Shown: piece after piece, positions 1 to 9,831 of the stretch
How positions within the stretch are numbered: position 1 is the stretch's first letter
Layout: every line of letters begins with the position of its first letter
Assembly (NCBI GenBank): GCA_000750105.3
Contig: JPHH03000006.1
Coordinates: forward strand, 620,001-684,000
DNA length: 64,000 nucleotides
From: Tolypocladium sp. Sup5 PDA-1
Lineage: Eukaryota; Ascomycota; Sordariomycetes; Hypocreales; Ophiocordycipitaceae
Reading direction: 5' to 3'
Program-made: the position numbers and the translations under genes
The notes under the pieces: generated by a model
The model's input: only the letters and a program-made list of their open reading frames with translations
Databases searched by the model: none
What the model was told of the DNA's origin: nothing

Positions 1-2413
1 GCGAAAGGCAAAGAAAGGGGGTCTTACGCAGCGAGTGGTTCACGCCGGCCGAGTAGTCGCCCACGCTCTCGGGGGTCCACTCCCCGATGAAGACGCTGCC
101 GGCGTTCATGACCTTGTCGACGATCTGCGGTGCGTCCTTGATCTGCAGGATGAGATGCTCGGGGGCGTACTCGTTGCTGACGCGCATGGCCTCGTCCACG
201 GTCTTGACGACGACGGTGACGGAGTGGGCGATGGCGCCGCGCACAATGTCGACTCTGGGCAGGGCCATGGCCTGGTTGTGCACCTCGTCGTCGATGGCCT
301 GGAGCTGCGCCTCGGTGAGATCCACGGCAATCAGGATGACCTGGCTGTCGACGCCGTGCTCAGCCTGGGACAGCAGGTCGGACGCGACAAAGGCAGGGTT
401 GGCGTCCTTGTCGGCGATGACGAGCACCTCCGACGGGCCGGCGGGCATGTCGATGCTCACGCCGGCGTTGGTGTCGTTGCTTACGTGCATCTTGGCCGCA
501 GTGACGAACTGGTTGCCAGGGCCGAGGATCTTGTCCACCTTGCTGACGCTCTCGGTGCCGTAGGCCATGGCGGCCACGGCCTGCGCGCCGCCAGCGAGCA
601 CGATGCTCTCCGCGCCGACCTTGTGGGCGACGTACACGATTTCAGGGGTGATCCTGCCATCTGCCCTGGGAGGCGACGCGAGGACAATCTTCTGGCAGCC
701 AGCGACCTTGGCCGGCACACCCAGCATGAGAGCCGTGCTGGGCAAGACGGCGGTGCCACCGGGAATGTACAAGCCGACTCTCTCAATGGGTCTTGAGAAG
801 CGGCCGCAGACAACACCAGGCATCGTCTCGACCGATAAGGCCTTGTCCTCCTTCTGGGCAGAGTGGAACTTCCAGATGTTCTCGTACGACGTGTCAATGG
901 CCTTGATGGTTTCAGGGTCCAGCTGCATCAGCTCCTTGGGGAACGGCGCCTTGATGACAGGGGACGTCAAAGAGGTCGCCTTCTCGAACTTGTGGGTGTA
1001 AGACAGCACGGCCTTGTCTCCGCCCTTGCGCACTTCGTCGATGATGGGAGTGACAATCTTGAGAATGGCTTCGGGTGACTTCTGAGACGGGCGCTTGAGC
1101 TTCTCTAGCAGCTCAGCCTCCGTTGCATTTGTCGAATCGATCCTCTGCATGGCGATGCGGCCCTCGGGAGCCTTCTCCGCAGGGGCAGGTTTGGCAGGGG
1201 CAGCTTCCGTGGTCTTGATGCCCTCCTTCTCTGCCCACTTTCCTTTGGCGTTGCCCGTTCTCCTTGTCACCTTGAGGCCCTTGGCATCCAGGTTCGCCTC
1301 GATGTCAGCCAAGCTTACGCCGGAGCCAACAGCCTTGGTCAGGGCAAAGTAAATCAAGTCGGCAGCCTCGAAAGCAACTTCCTGGGGTGATTTGGCATCG
1401 CAGAGCTCCTCGGCTTCCTCCATGATCTTGGCCCGGAGCAACTTCTCATCAGAGAAGAGCCTCGCGGTGTACGAGCCCTCGGGAGCGGACTGCTTCCTGG
1501 ACTTCAGCGTTTGCTCGAGGGCGGGAATACCCTTCAAGTCTCCGAAGCACCCAAACTGTTCCAAGTGGCAGAAGCGGCCCTTTTGCTTCACGACAAACTT
1601 CAGGGTGTCGCTGTCGCAGTCCAGAGACAGCCGGACCAGCTCCTGCGTATCGCCAGAAGTGGCTCCCTTGATCCAAAGGCCCCTCTTGCGACTTTGGTAG
1701 ACCCCGGTCTGAGTCTTCAAAGCCTCGAGAACGCTATCGTCGCTAGAGTAGGCGAGGCCAAGCGCAACACCAGCCTCGTCGGTGACCACGGTGGGGACAA
1801 GGCCATCCTGGCGGTCAGACTTCCAGTACGTCGAAATGACCTTGGACAGCAGCAATTTCGTCGCATCAGACTTGTCTGTCGTGAGTCCGGTAGAAGGCAG
1901 AACAGGGATGGCGTTGCTCTTGTTCGCGACCTCTATGAAGTTGCCCAGGTCAGCGCCAGCAACGGGCTTCAGATACAGGTTCTTGATCTTGGCCAATTGG
2001 GCCTGCTCAATGAACTTGTCCAGGCCAGCAGCTTTCGGGTCGAATTCCTTGATCAGCAAACCAGCCTTGGAGGCGGCGGTCAGATCCGGCTTGGAGATGA
2101 CGGGGAGAACCCTGGCGCCGAAGTCGCTATATGCTGACAAGGCCTCGGGCGCAACGAACACTTTCCGCGCACCGCGATCCAGGAGGGCAATCACGTCGTC
2201 CTGTGATGCCAGGCTGGTGGCATCCACGTGGGCGCAGAACTCGTAACTGTGACGATTGAAGAAGCGAGAGAGCTTCTCCTGGATCCCGGAGGTGGCCTCC
2301 AGGAACGGGTTGCCAAGCAGTGACACCTCTTCTCGGTTGAGGCCCTGCAGATTGGCCAGCCCCGGCGGGATGGCCACGCTGACGAGGAACGGCAAGGGGA
2401 GTTCCGTCTCCAT
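1..2413 (-). CDS. HIS4: Trifunctional histidine biosynthesis protein (HisI-HisE-HisD), 3' end beyond window
   Basis: Fused enzyme for three histidine pathway steps: phosphoribosyl-AMP cyclohydrolase, phosphoribosyl-ATP pyrophosphohydrolase and histidinol dehydrogenase. Reading on the minus strand from the ATG at 2413, 795 codons run open to position 28. The N-terminal part ends in the cyclohydrolase signature (KSRKRGLWIKGATSGDTQ, then a Cys-rich FCHLEQFGCFG). The pyrophosphohydrolase helices follow (KIMEEAEELCDA, FEAADLIYFAL). The dehydrogenase has GPGNQFVTAAK and DMPAGPSEVLV. At 28 the frame stops after NHSL plus one base and a GTAAGA donor begins at 27. The family expects NHxLPT here, so the last exon lies left of the window. 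It is divergent from TAF9. A TGACTCA site lies about 100 bp upstream. Same architecture as yeast HIS4 and Neurospora his-3. Identity is very secure; only the C-terminus is missing. Confidence 0.97.
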   Translation of the reverse strand, partial: METELPLPFLVSVAIPPGLANLQGLNREEVSLLGNPFLEATSGIQEKLSRFFNRHSYEFCAHVDATSLASQDDVIALLDRGARKVFVAPEALSAYSDFGARVLPVISKPDLTAASKAGLLIKEFDPKAAGLDKFIEQAQLAKIKNLYLKPVAGADLGNFIEVANKSNAIPVLPSTGLTTDKSDATKLLLSKVISTYWKSDRQDGLVPTVVTDEAGVALGLAYSSDDSVLEALKTQTGVYQSRKRGLWIKGATSGDTQELVRLSLDCDSDTLKFVVKQKGRFCHLEQFGCFGDLKGIPALEQTLKSRKQSAPEGSYTARLFSDEKLLRAKIMEEAEELCDAKSPQEVAFEAADLIYFALTKAVGSGVSLADIEANLDAKGLKVTRRTGNAKGKWAEKEGIKTTEAAPAKPAPAEKAPEGRIAMQRIDSTNATEAELLEKLKRPSQKSPEAILKIVTPIIDEVRKGGDKAVLSYTHKFEKATSLTSPVIKAPFPKELMQLDPETIKAIDTSYENIWKFHSAQKEDKALSVETMPGVVCGRFSRPIERVGLYIPGGTAVLPSTALMLGVPAKVAGCQKIVLASPPRADGRITPEIVYVAHKVGAESIVLAGGAQAVAAMAYGTESVSKVDKILGPGNQFVTAAKMHVSNDTNAGVSIDMPAGPSEVLVIADKDANPAFVASDLLSQAEHGVDSQVILIAVDLTEAQLQAIDDEVHNQAMALPRVDIVRGAIAHSVTVVVKTVDEAMRVSNEYAPEHLILQIKDAPQIVDKVMNAGSVFIGEWTPESVGDYSAGVNHSLRKTPFLCLS

Positions 2414-2516
2414 TATGGAAGACATCGATTTTAAATAGAACGTCTTCCAAGAATGAAAGAGCACGCACCTTATGCCTCAGCTGGACGAAGAAAAGAGTTC
2501 GAGAAGGGTAAGTAAG

Positions 2517-2523
2517 TGACTCA
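2517..2523. promoter_or_regulatory. Gcn4/CPC1 site (TGACTCA) in the HIS4-TAF9 divergent promoter
   Basis: A perfect TGACTCA heptamer lies 104 bp upstream of the HIS4 start codon. This is the consensus site of the bZIP activator of general amino-acid control (Gcn4 in yeast, CPC1/CpcA in filamentous fungi), which activates histidine genes on amino-acid starvation. The sequence match is direct; function is inferred from position and gene identity. Confidence 0.75.
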
Positions 2524-2993
2524 ACATCAGCCGTCTCGAGAAGATAATATTGGTGGGGCAGAGAGCTGCAGCGTTTTTGCCCCTCCAGACCAAGAACAGC
2601 CCAGCACCTGCCGCAATGATTCAGCCCATCACATCAGCATTTCAGGTCGTGCCATTGGCCTGAGAAATAAGCTGTGGTCGATGCACCTCTCTTGCGTACC
2701 GCATCGGATTAACAAAATCACCGGAGCCGTCCGCCCATCGCACCCACGACCACAGCTGCATGAGCATCGGCGGCATCGCAACATCTCGAGTCCCCTCAAG
2801 GAGCTGTCGTTGCCGCGACCACGAATTCTTTCGCCTCGGTGCCTCTGGCACTCCAACTGCTCCAATATCCTCGACGACTTGTCAGCCAGAGGCAAATCCC
2901 TCGGCAGCACGACGCGAGCCGACCTCAGCAGAACGTGCCCTGGTCTACAGTCAACTCCCACCTCGAGGCGAGGACCTGGCAGCGCGACTCAAC

Positions 2994-3758
2994 ATGGCGT
3001 CGAGCCAACCTCAGACGAATGGCGTTGCCGCTGCTTCAGCAAGCACATCCCAGACCGTACCAAACACCCAGACCACCGCTGCTAGCCAACCACCCGCTGT
3101 GCAACCCGCCTCCCAACCAACCTCCGCCTCCGACCCGCGCCCGCGCGATGCGCGACTCATCGAACTCCTCCTCACCTCACAAGGCGTAACTGCCTACGAA
3201 CAACGGGTGCCTCTACTCCTCCTCGACTTCGCCTACCGCCACACCTCCTCCATCCTCAGCGACGCGCTGCACCTCGCTGGCGACCCCCACGTCACACAGG
3301 CCGGTGCTAAGCCCTCGGCCGCATCTGGCGCGACCGCGACCGCGCCCGGCGAGGCCCCCATCACCGCCAACGCCGTGAAGCTTGCAATCAGCGCTCGGTT
3401 GTCATACCAGTTCCGCGGCGGCAGCACCGGCGGCGGTATTAGTAAGGAATACATGCAGGAGCTGGCACGAGAGCGGAACAAGACCTCACTGCCGAAGATT
3501 GTGCCCAATGAGTGGGGTGTGCGTCTGCCTAGCGAGCGATTCGTGCTTAGCGGGACGAGTTGGGGTTTGAAAGACATGTGGGAAGGGGATGAGGGCGATG
3601 AAGACGATGAGGATGAGGGCCAGCCGCATGGTGCAGATGCCATGGAGGGCATAGAAGGGCCAGAGCCCGAGGACGTTGGAGGTGAGGGAGTTGAAGGAGG
3701 GACGGTGGATGACGTGTTCGGCGACGACGTGGATGAGGAAATGGCAGAGGACGGCTAG
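2994..3758 (+). CDS. TAF9: TFIID/SAGA subunit TAF9 (histone-fold)
   Basis: Subunit of the general transcription factor TFIID and of the SAGA coactivator, where it pairs with TAF6 through a histone fold in the nucleus. Single exon, 254 aa. Residues 1-50 are a low-complexity Ser/Thr/Gln/Pro/Ala leader. The histone fold occupies about 52-145, starting DARLIELLLTSQGV and followed by LLLLDFAYRHTSSILSDA. The region between fold helices is expanded by an Ala-rich insert near 104-122. The family motif LPSERFVL is at 178-185, and the C-terminus from 198 is strongly acidic. I chose the ATG at 2994 because it gives the usual short leader. An in-frame ATG at 2760 would add 78 residues with no family resemblance. 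Convergent with the MPP-beta gene. Confidence 0.93.
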   Translation: MASSQPQTNGVAAASASTSQTVPNTQTTAASQPPAVQPASQPTSASDPRPRDARLIELLLTSQGVTAYEQRVPLLLLDFAYRHTSSILSDALHLAGDPHVTQAGAKPSAASGATATAPGEAPITANAVKLAISARLSYQFRGGSTGGGISKEYMQELARERNKTSLPKIVPNEWGVRLPSERFVLSGTSWGLKDMWEGDEGDEDDEDEGQPHGADAMEGIEGPEPEDVGGEGVEGGTVDDVFGDDVDEEMAEDG

Positions 3759-4294
3759 ACGGTTACAACCCATTGAACCTGGAGGATCCCTGGATATGTG
3801 CCGGGAGGTGAACAGAGACTCGGCTGGCGTTTGCGGCGTTTCACAGGCTCAAGGGGCATGGGCTTCAATACCTTGGTCTTGCGATAAACATCTGGTAATT
3901 ATTGAAGTCATAAATATCGCTATTTGCACATCAGGGATCGCTATTTGCAGCACTTCGTATAGGCGATTGCCCAATTTCCAACTTACACAGCACTGGGAGT
4001 GAAAATAGCCCTTTCTGTTCTGGGTCCGATGATGGTTGTAAGTATCGTGTCTCAACGAACTGACACCACCAAGCTATAAGCAAGGTACCAGAATCTAGAC
4101 ATGTCAATCTCATAGTTTCCCCAGTGTTCGCCATCGTGGCCTAGTACAATACAAAAGAAATCACTTCTCACGACTCCACGGTACCTAGTATGAACAAAGT
4201 GGAACTACTATGGTACACTTGGCCTGTAAAAACGGTATCTCATACACTCTATTCCCGAGTCTCGCTTTTGCCAACCCAGCCGGCCCGCTCCACC
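3759..4294. other. Intergenic, shared 3' region of two convergent genes
   Basis: Stretch between the stop codons of TAF9 and MPP-beta. It is more AT-rich than the flanking coding DNA and should hold both 3' UTRs and polyadenylation sites. No further gene seen. Confidence 0.6.
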
Positions 4295-5948
4295 TTAAAA
4301 CTTGGGCTTCATGGTGTTCCTCAGTCTCTGGTAGTCGAACAATCCCTCAATACGTCCCACGGCGCTGATGGCAATGTCCTTGTCCCAGAGCTTTCGGTTG
4401 GCGAAGTCCATGACGTCCTTCTCGGTGATGGCGTCAATCATCCGCTCGATCTCGCCGGGCATCATGCGGCGGCCAGTGGTGATGAGCTGGCGGCCAATGT
4501 CCTCGGCAACGGCGGTGGTGCCATCGAGAGACAGGAGGATGGAGGCCTTCAGCTGGGCCTTGGCGCGCTCGACCTCAGCCTCGCTGACGTTGGTGCAGAG
4601 GCGCATCCACTCACGGATGGTGAAGTGGACGAGGTCGTCCAAGCGGGTGGTATTATCCGTGACCAGGTAGATACCCCAAAGACTGCAGACACCGTTAGCA
4701 CACAGCCGGAAACATCATCTCCCCATCGACTTACCCAGTGTCGCTGTAGCTGGTGGAGAAGCTCATGAAGCTGTTCGCCAGCTCGTGCTTGTGAACAAAG
4801 CCGCTGAGCTTGCTGCCCTGGTGGGGAGCGTTGCCCATGGCCTTGTCGTAGTTGCCAACAATGGCCTGAGTAACCAGCGCGGTGAAGTAGTCATCCGAGT
4901 TCCAGCTAACACCCTCGACGGCAAGGGCGACGTTGGCCGTGCCCATGGTGTCGTCACGGACACGGACATCAGAGCCAATGAAGTCGGCCTTCTGCTTGGA
5001 CAGGAGGTAGGCGTGGTTCTCGGGGCCCTTGCCGGGGAGGCCAGAGAAGTGCTTCTCAGCCAGCTCAACCAGCTTCTCGTGGGGGATGCCACCAGCGCCA
5101 GCAAGAACCATGCGGTCAGCAGTGTAGTTGTTCTTGATGTAGTTGACCAGCTCCGTCCGGGTGATGTCACGGATATTTTGGCGGGGGCCCAGGATGGTGC
5201 GGCCGAGGGGTTGGTGCTGGAAGGCAGTGGCATGCAGGTGGTCAAAGACAACCTCCTCGACTTGCTTCTCGACTTCCTCGGACTCGCGGAGGATGACGTC
5301 GCGCTCACGCTCGATGGCGGACTCCTCGAGCTTCGAGTTCTGGAGAATGTCGGACAGGATATCGACGCACTGGGGGACGTCGGAGTTGAATGCCTTGGCA
5401 AAGTAGACGGTGTTCTCGCGCTGCACAACTGTCAGACGGGCTTTCCGGTGCTCCCTTGCAACGAACTTACCGAGGTGTAGGCGTTAAGGTGGCCGCCCAT
5501 GTTCTCGATCTCAAGCTCCAATTGCTGCTGCGATCGTTTCGAAGTACCCTGACCCTTCTGTTAGCGACCGCGTTACAGTCATGCGCCGAGTATGGTCTAC
5601 CTTGAAAGCCAGATGCTCGAGGAAGTGCGCGGTGCCGTTGGTCTCGTTGGTCTCGGCCCTCGAGCCGGCATCAATCCACATGCCGACAGTCGACGTTTGC
5701 GCCCATGGCGAGTGCTCGGTCGCGACCTATTTCGAACAAGTCAGAAACACGATCCTGGGGTGCATATCAGGGCCAATTGGGCCCCTGGTGGTGGTCCTCA
5801 CGGTCAATCCGTTCTTGAGGGTTGTGGTCTGGGTCTTGCCGACGGTAGAGGGAGTCGCGAAGCCCCGTCTCAGGGCACCGGCGGCCGACAGACCAGCACG
5901 GTTTCGCAAGCCCTGCGAGAGGTTCAAAGCTAGTCTGCGGGACGCCAT
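4295..5948 (-). CDS. MAS1: Mitochondrial processing peptidase beta subunit
   Basis: Catalytic subunit of the matrix peptidase that removes presequences from imported proteins; in Neurospora the same protein is also the core 1 subunit of complex III. Five exons on the minus strand: 5948-5802, 5726-5601, 5548-5471, 5420-4735, 4682-4295, giving 474 aa, the usual family length. Residues 1 to about 35 form an Arg-rich amphipathic presequence. The inverted zinc motif HFLEH is at 83-87 (His83, Glu86, His87), and an M16 Gly-rich segment lies in exon 4 (GAGGIPHEKL). All four introns are GT-AG and keep the frame. The first intron retained would terminate at once, which helps fix its ends. It shares a divergent promoter of about 540 bp with the GH36 gene. 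Very secure. Confidence 0.96.
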
Positions 5949-6485
5949 GAGGGAGGTTTGGAGGGTCGGAGGTGGGTTGAGTGGTTTGAATGAAATCTTT
6001 CGATCTCGCTCGGCTAGAAGCTTTCCTGAGTAATTTAGTGGCCTGAAGTCCCAGGTGTCAAGTTTTTCGCCATTCCGACCCGCTCCGAGGCTTAGCCTCA
6101 CCCCAGGCACGCAGCTCGAGCCAATGATAAGTCGCGATTACTAACACCGCTAGTACCCCAGGGCCTACTTCGTAGGTACCTCCGGTCCCTTGGGCAGCCA
6201 TCGCACCGCCACCTTATCATCAACTTCCACTTCGTACCTCTGCAGCTCTGCTCATCAGTCAGGGTCCAGAGTCACAAATTACACAACTTACATACCCGCT
6301 CATGAACATAACCCTGTTGTATAATCTGTCCTTCTTTATGTTCTCATTCTAGAAGAATTTTGCGACTTGTGCCTTCATATCGAATAGTCGATCTTGGCAG
6401 GGACTTGAGACCACCAGCCTGCCTCACGGATTCACTGCGGAGTAACGTTACGAAGTACAGGTAGAAGGCATCGCCGCGACTAGCA
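5949..6485. promoter_or_regulatory. Divergent promoter region, MPP-beta / GH36 gene
   Basis: About 540 bp between two start codons on opposite strands; both 5' leaders and promoters must lie here. I see no clear TATA box or named operator. Confidence 0.5.
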
Positions 6486-9439
6486 ATGCCGGACGAGAAA
6501 TATGACTTCGCCAAAGACTTCAAGGAAATATACATCTCAAAACAAAGATCTGCTCCACCGCCTGTTCCCGAAGACATGAAAGTTCAACTGCAAAGCCATC
6601 CTCCCCTGGGCCAAGTGACGCCAGTCGGAAGCGGTGAAACAACACTCACCGCGGTACTGGAAATTTCGCAGCATCGTGAGCAAGAATCCTGGGAAGTCGC
6701 TCTTTGGGTATCCTTGGATGGAGCCGAATGGACTGAGTCCATTCTGAGCAGGATCGATGTCGGCCTGGGGCCGCAGACACTCCAAGCTGTGCCAAACTCA
6801 ATGTCCAGGCTCTACTTTACGTGTTCCTTGTGCTTCGCAACCTCGGTGCAGTTCACTCTGAAGTTCCGCCGTGGGAAAGATGAACCCTGGAGATGGATTC
6901 GTGACGAACAAGGGTTGAAGGACGGCCTCATCGTGGCAACGTCTGGGTCTCTAACGTCGGAGACGTTGCAGAATCTCATACCAGACCTCGATGGCGAATG
7001 GAAAGTGTCATCAAACATGAGCCAGTCGCCTCAAACCCAGCTCTGGACCCTCGAAGTCACGATTCCTCCAGCTGATGGTGACACATCCACGTTCAAAGAT
7101 ATTGAGATCGGTACTCCGTGGGGCTCATACTTGAGGTAAGCACGGAGCTGTCTGTTGGTTGTCGCGGGATACGTCTCAGTCGCATGCCACCCTCTACTGC
7201 GGCTGATACGTGGCAGGTGGTTTGCGATCGTACGCCTCTGGTCTCCGTGGCTGGCTCCTCGGCAAGGCAAGGCTCACTTCTCCCTCGACAAAGACGCGAT
7301 TCTGTGCTCCTTCTTGAGCCCTCAAGGCAAAAGCCTCGTGTTTCTTGCGGTCAGTGGCGTCGGTAATGTGTTGACTACTTTGCACAATACCGAAAGGGGC
7401 AGCGTATCTGCGCGTGTAAGGACCCCGATTCACGCGTATGCTACGAGTACTTATTCGTGTAGGCACGCAATGACGGTGCTTTGGACGAGACGGTGTTGGT
7501 ATTGGTGTCCGAAAGCAACGATTTCGAGCACGCCGTTGCCTCTGTGATGTATCATGCCAGAACGCTCGTCTCGCAAGCGAAGCAAGCAACCCCCGAATGG
7601 GAAAATGAGATGAAGTCGCTGACAGAAGAGGTCAAACCGGAGTGGAAGGAGAATTGGTATGATGGGCTTGGATTTTGTTCGCACCCCTTCCTCGCACAGC
7701 TCAGGATCTGGCTGACACTGACAAGGTACCTGGAACGCACTCGGGCAAAGATTGACAGAGCAGAAGGTACTTGACGCAGTGCAGAAGTTGGCTGAGAATG
7801 AGGTCAATATCACGAGTCTTATCATCGATGATAACTGGCAATCCATCGATTACAAGGGCGACGGCCAGTTCCAGTACGCATGGGTCGAGTTTGAAGCTGA
7901 GGGAAAGGCGTTTCCAAACGGCCTGAAAGCAATGGTCTCGCGAATCCGACAACAGTACCCGGACATTCAGCACATTGCTGTTTGGCATGCTCTCTTGGGC
8001 TACTGGGGTGGCATCTCGCCTGGCGGCAAGCTTGACCAGACCTACAAGACCATTGAAGTCAACCGCGAGGATTCCAAGCGCCGGAACCTCCCACTCGGCG
8101 GCAAAATCACAGTCGTTGCAAAGGAAGATGTCGCGAGGTTTTACGACGACTTCTATCGGTTCCTGGCCGATGCGGGCATCGACGGCGTCAAGACGGATGC
8201 CCAGTTCATGATTGATACGTGGACCAGCGCATCTGTTCGACGGGACCTCATCAATACCTATCTGGATGCATGGGCAATGGCTTCATTCCGATATTTCAGC
8301 GTCAAGGCCATTTCATGCATGTCTCAGATTCCGCAGGCGCTCTTCCATTCTCAGATGCCGCAGAATAGGCCGCCCTTGCTGGTGCGCAACTCTGACGACT
8401 TCTTCCCCGAGATTCCCGCATCACACCCATGGCATGTGTGGGCTAATGCGCACAACAGCATCTTTATGCAGTTTCTGAACGTCCTGCCGGACTGGGACAT
8501 GTTCCAGACTGTACACGATTATTCTGGGTTTCATGCTGCGGCGAGATGCGTGAGTGGCGGTCCGATATACGTCACGGATGTCCCGGGGGGACACAACATG
8601 GACCTGATCGGACAGATGACTGGTGTCACGCCAAAGGGCAAGACTGTCATCTTCAGGCCGAGCGTGCTGGGAAAATCCATCTACCCGTATATGGGGTATG
8701 ATGACGATTCACTGCTGAAGGTTGGAAGTTATCATGGTGAGTGTTGCCGTGGATGCCTCAAGGACGAGTACTAATGGGGCGATATAGGAGGGTCGCAAAC
8801 CGGCACTGGGATATTGGGTGTCTTTAACATCTCTGCTCGACAGCTGACGGAGATTATCCCTCTGTCGTGTTTTCCAGGAACTGTGCCATCTTCGGAGTAT
8901 GCCATCCGTGCTCACACGACAGGCAAAGTGTCACGCCCCGCGAGTATCGGACACCAAAAGTCGTTGATAACAGCATCTCTCGATGTACGAGGCTACGAAA
9001 TACTGTGCGCTTTCCCGTTGACACCTTTCAGCGGCACAAAGCACAAGGACGGCTGGGCTGCCAACCTCGGTCTGGTGGGAAAGATGACTGGCTGCGCAGC
9101 TATTGTGGCTAGCAGCATCCATCAGCTCGAAAACGGAAGGGTTTCTGTTGTCACACGACTCAAGGCCCTCGGTGTTCTCGGTACGTATCAACGCCCCGGT
9201 ATCTAGCACCAGGTGCTAATCGCTTCTCAGGCATATATATCTCGACGCTGCCAACGATGACCGTGGAGGGCGATTTCATGGCCACCATTCAGGATCAGCC
9301 GGTTCCACGACACACTGTTAGGGTGTCCAGTGAGGATGAAAGCGTCTTTGAAGTGGACGTTCAGACGGCATGGAACGAGCTGGGCTTGGACGCTGGCCGG
9401 GGCAACGAGGTGGAAGTCAAGGTGCACTTTAGCGCTTGA
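6486..9439 (+). CDS. GH36 alpha-galactosidase / raffinose-synthase-like (SIP1) protein
   Basis: Glycoside hydrolase of the raffinose synthase/seed imbibition (SIP1) branch of family 36, which acts on alpha-galactosides; substrate not predictable here. Six exons: 6486-7135, 7217-7415, 7463-7676, 7726-8736, 8788-9180, 9231-9439, giving 891 aa with all phases consistent. The N-terminal part is a beta-rich domain (WEVALWVSLDG, then the WFAIVRLWSPW segment). The TIM-barrel begins at LIIDDNWQS. The expected nucleophile is Asp512 in GVKTDAQF, and the acid/base candidates are Asp578/579 in VRNSDDFFP. GGPIYVTDVPGGHN is a family hallmark. No signal peptide is seen, so the product is probably intracellular. 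The third intron (7677-7725) uses an unusual GTTCGC donor, chosen because it alone restores GFCTWNALGQ. Followed in tandem by IMP dehydrogenase. Family identity is secure; the reaction (hydrolase or transferase) is not. Confidence 0.9.
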
Positions 9440-9831
9440 GATGCCGCCAGCGAGTCAACAGATACAACCAACACCTACTTTTACGTCTCAACTACATACA
9501 GCCCCAAGCTTCCGCTTCGTTGCAATGCACCCAATTCAGTTTGTTGATGCTACGTGAAGAGGCTCTGCTATCCGTACCTTAGCGTCCAATGCCATCACGA
9601 CCCCGCGTGGTTGCTACAGGATGCCCCGCTTCTAGCGCCAGCCAGAATCCGCCAGGGTCCGTCGAGGTAGAAAAAAGTTTTTGGGCTGGACCATCCACTC
9701 TTTTTTTCTCTCCTTGCCTTCTTTTTTCCTACGGGAAGAAGCGCCGTATCAACGCCAACAAGTCGATCCTCGCCAACCTCTGTCGACTGTACGTCTTCAA
9801 CCTCAAATCTACCCGCCCTAGTTCACTCGCA
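9440..9831. promoter_or_regulatory. Promoter and pyrimidine-rich leader of IMP dehydrogenase
   Basis: Contains a T/C-rich tract at about 9700-9729, close upstream of the IMPDH start at 9832. Such CT-rich leaders are typical of well-expressed fungal genes. No other element recognised. Confidence 0.5.

Noticed and set aside
35..796. 253-codon plus-strand frame over HIS4
   Set aside because: Antisense shadow with His/Gly/Val-rich low complexity.
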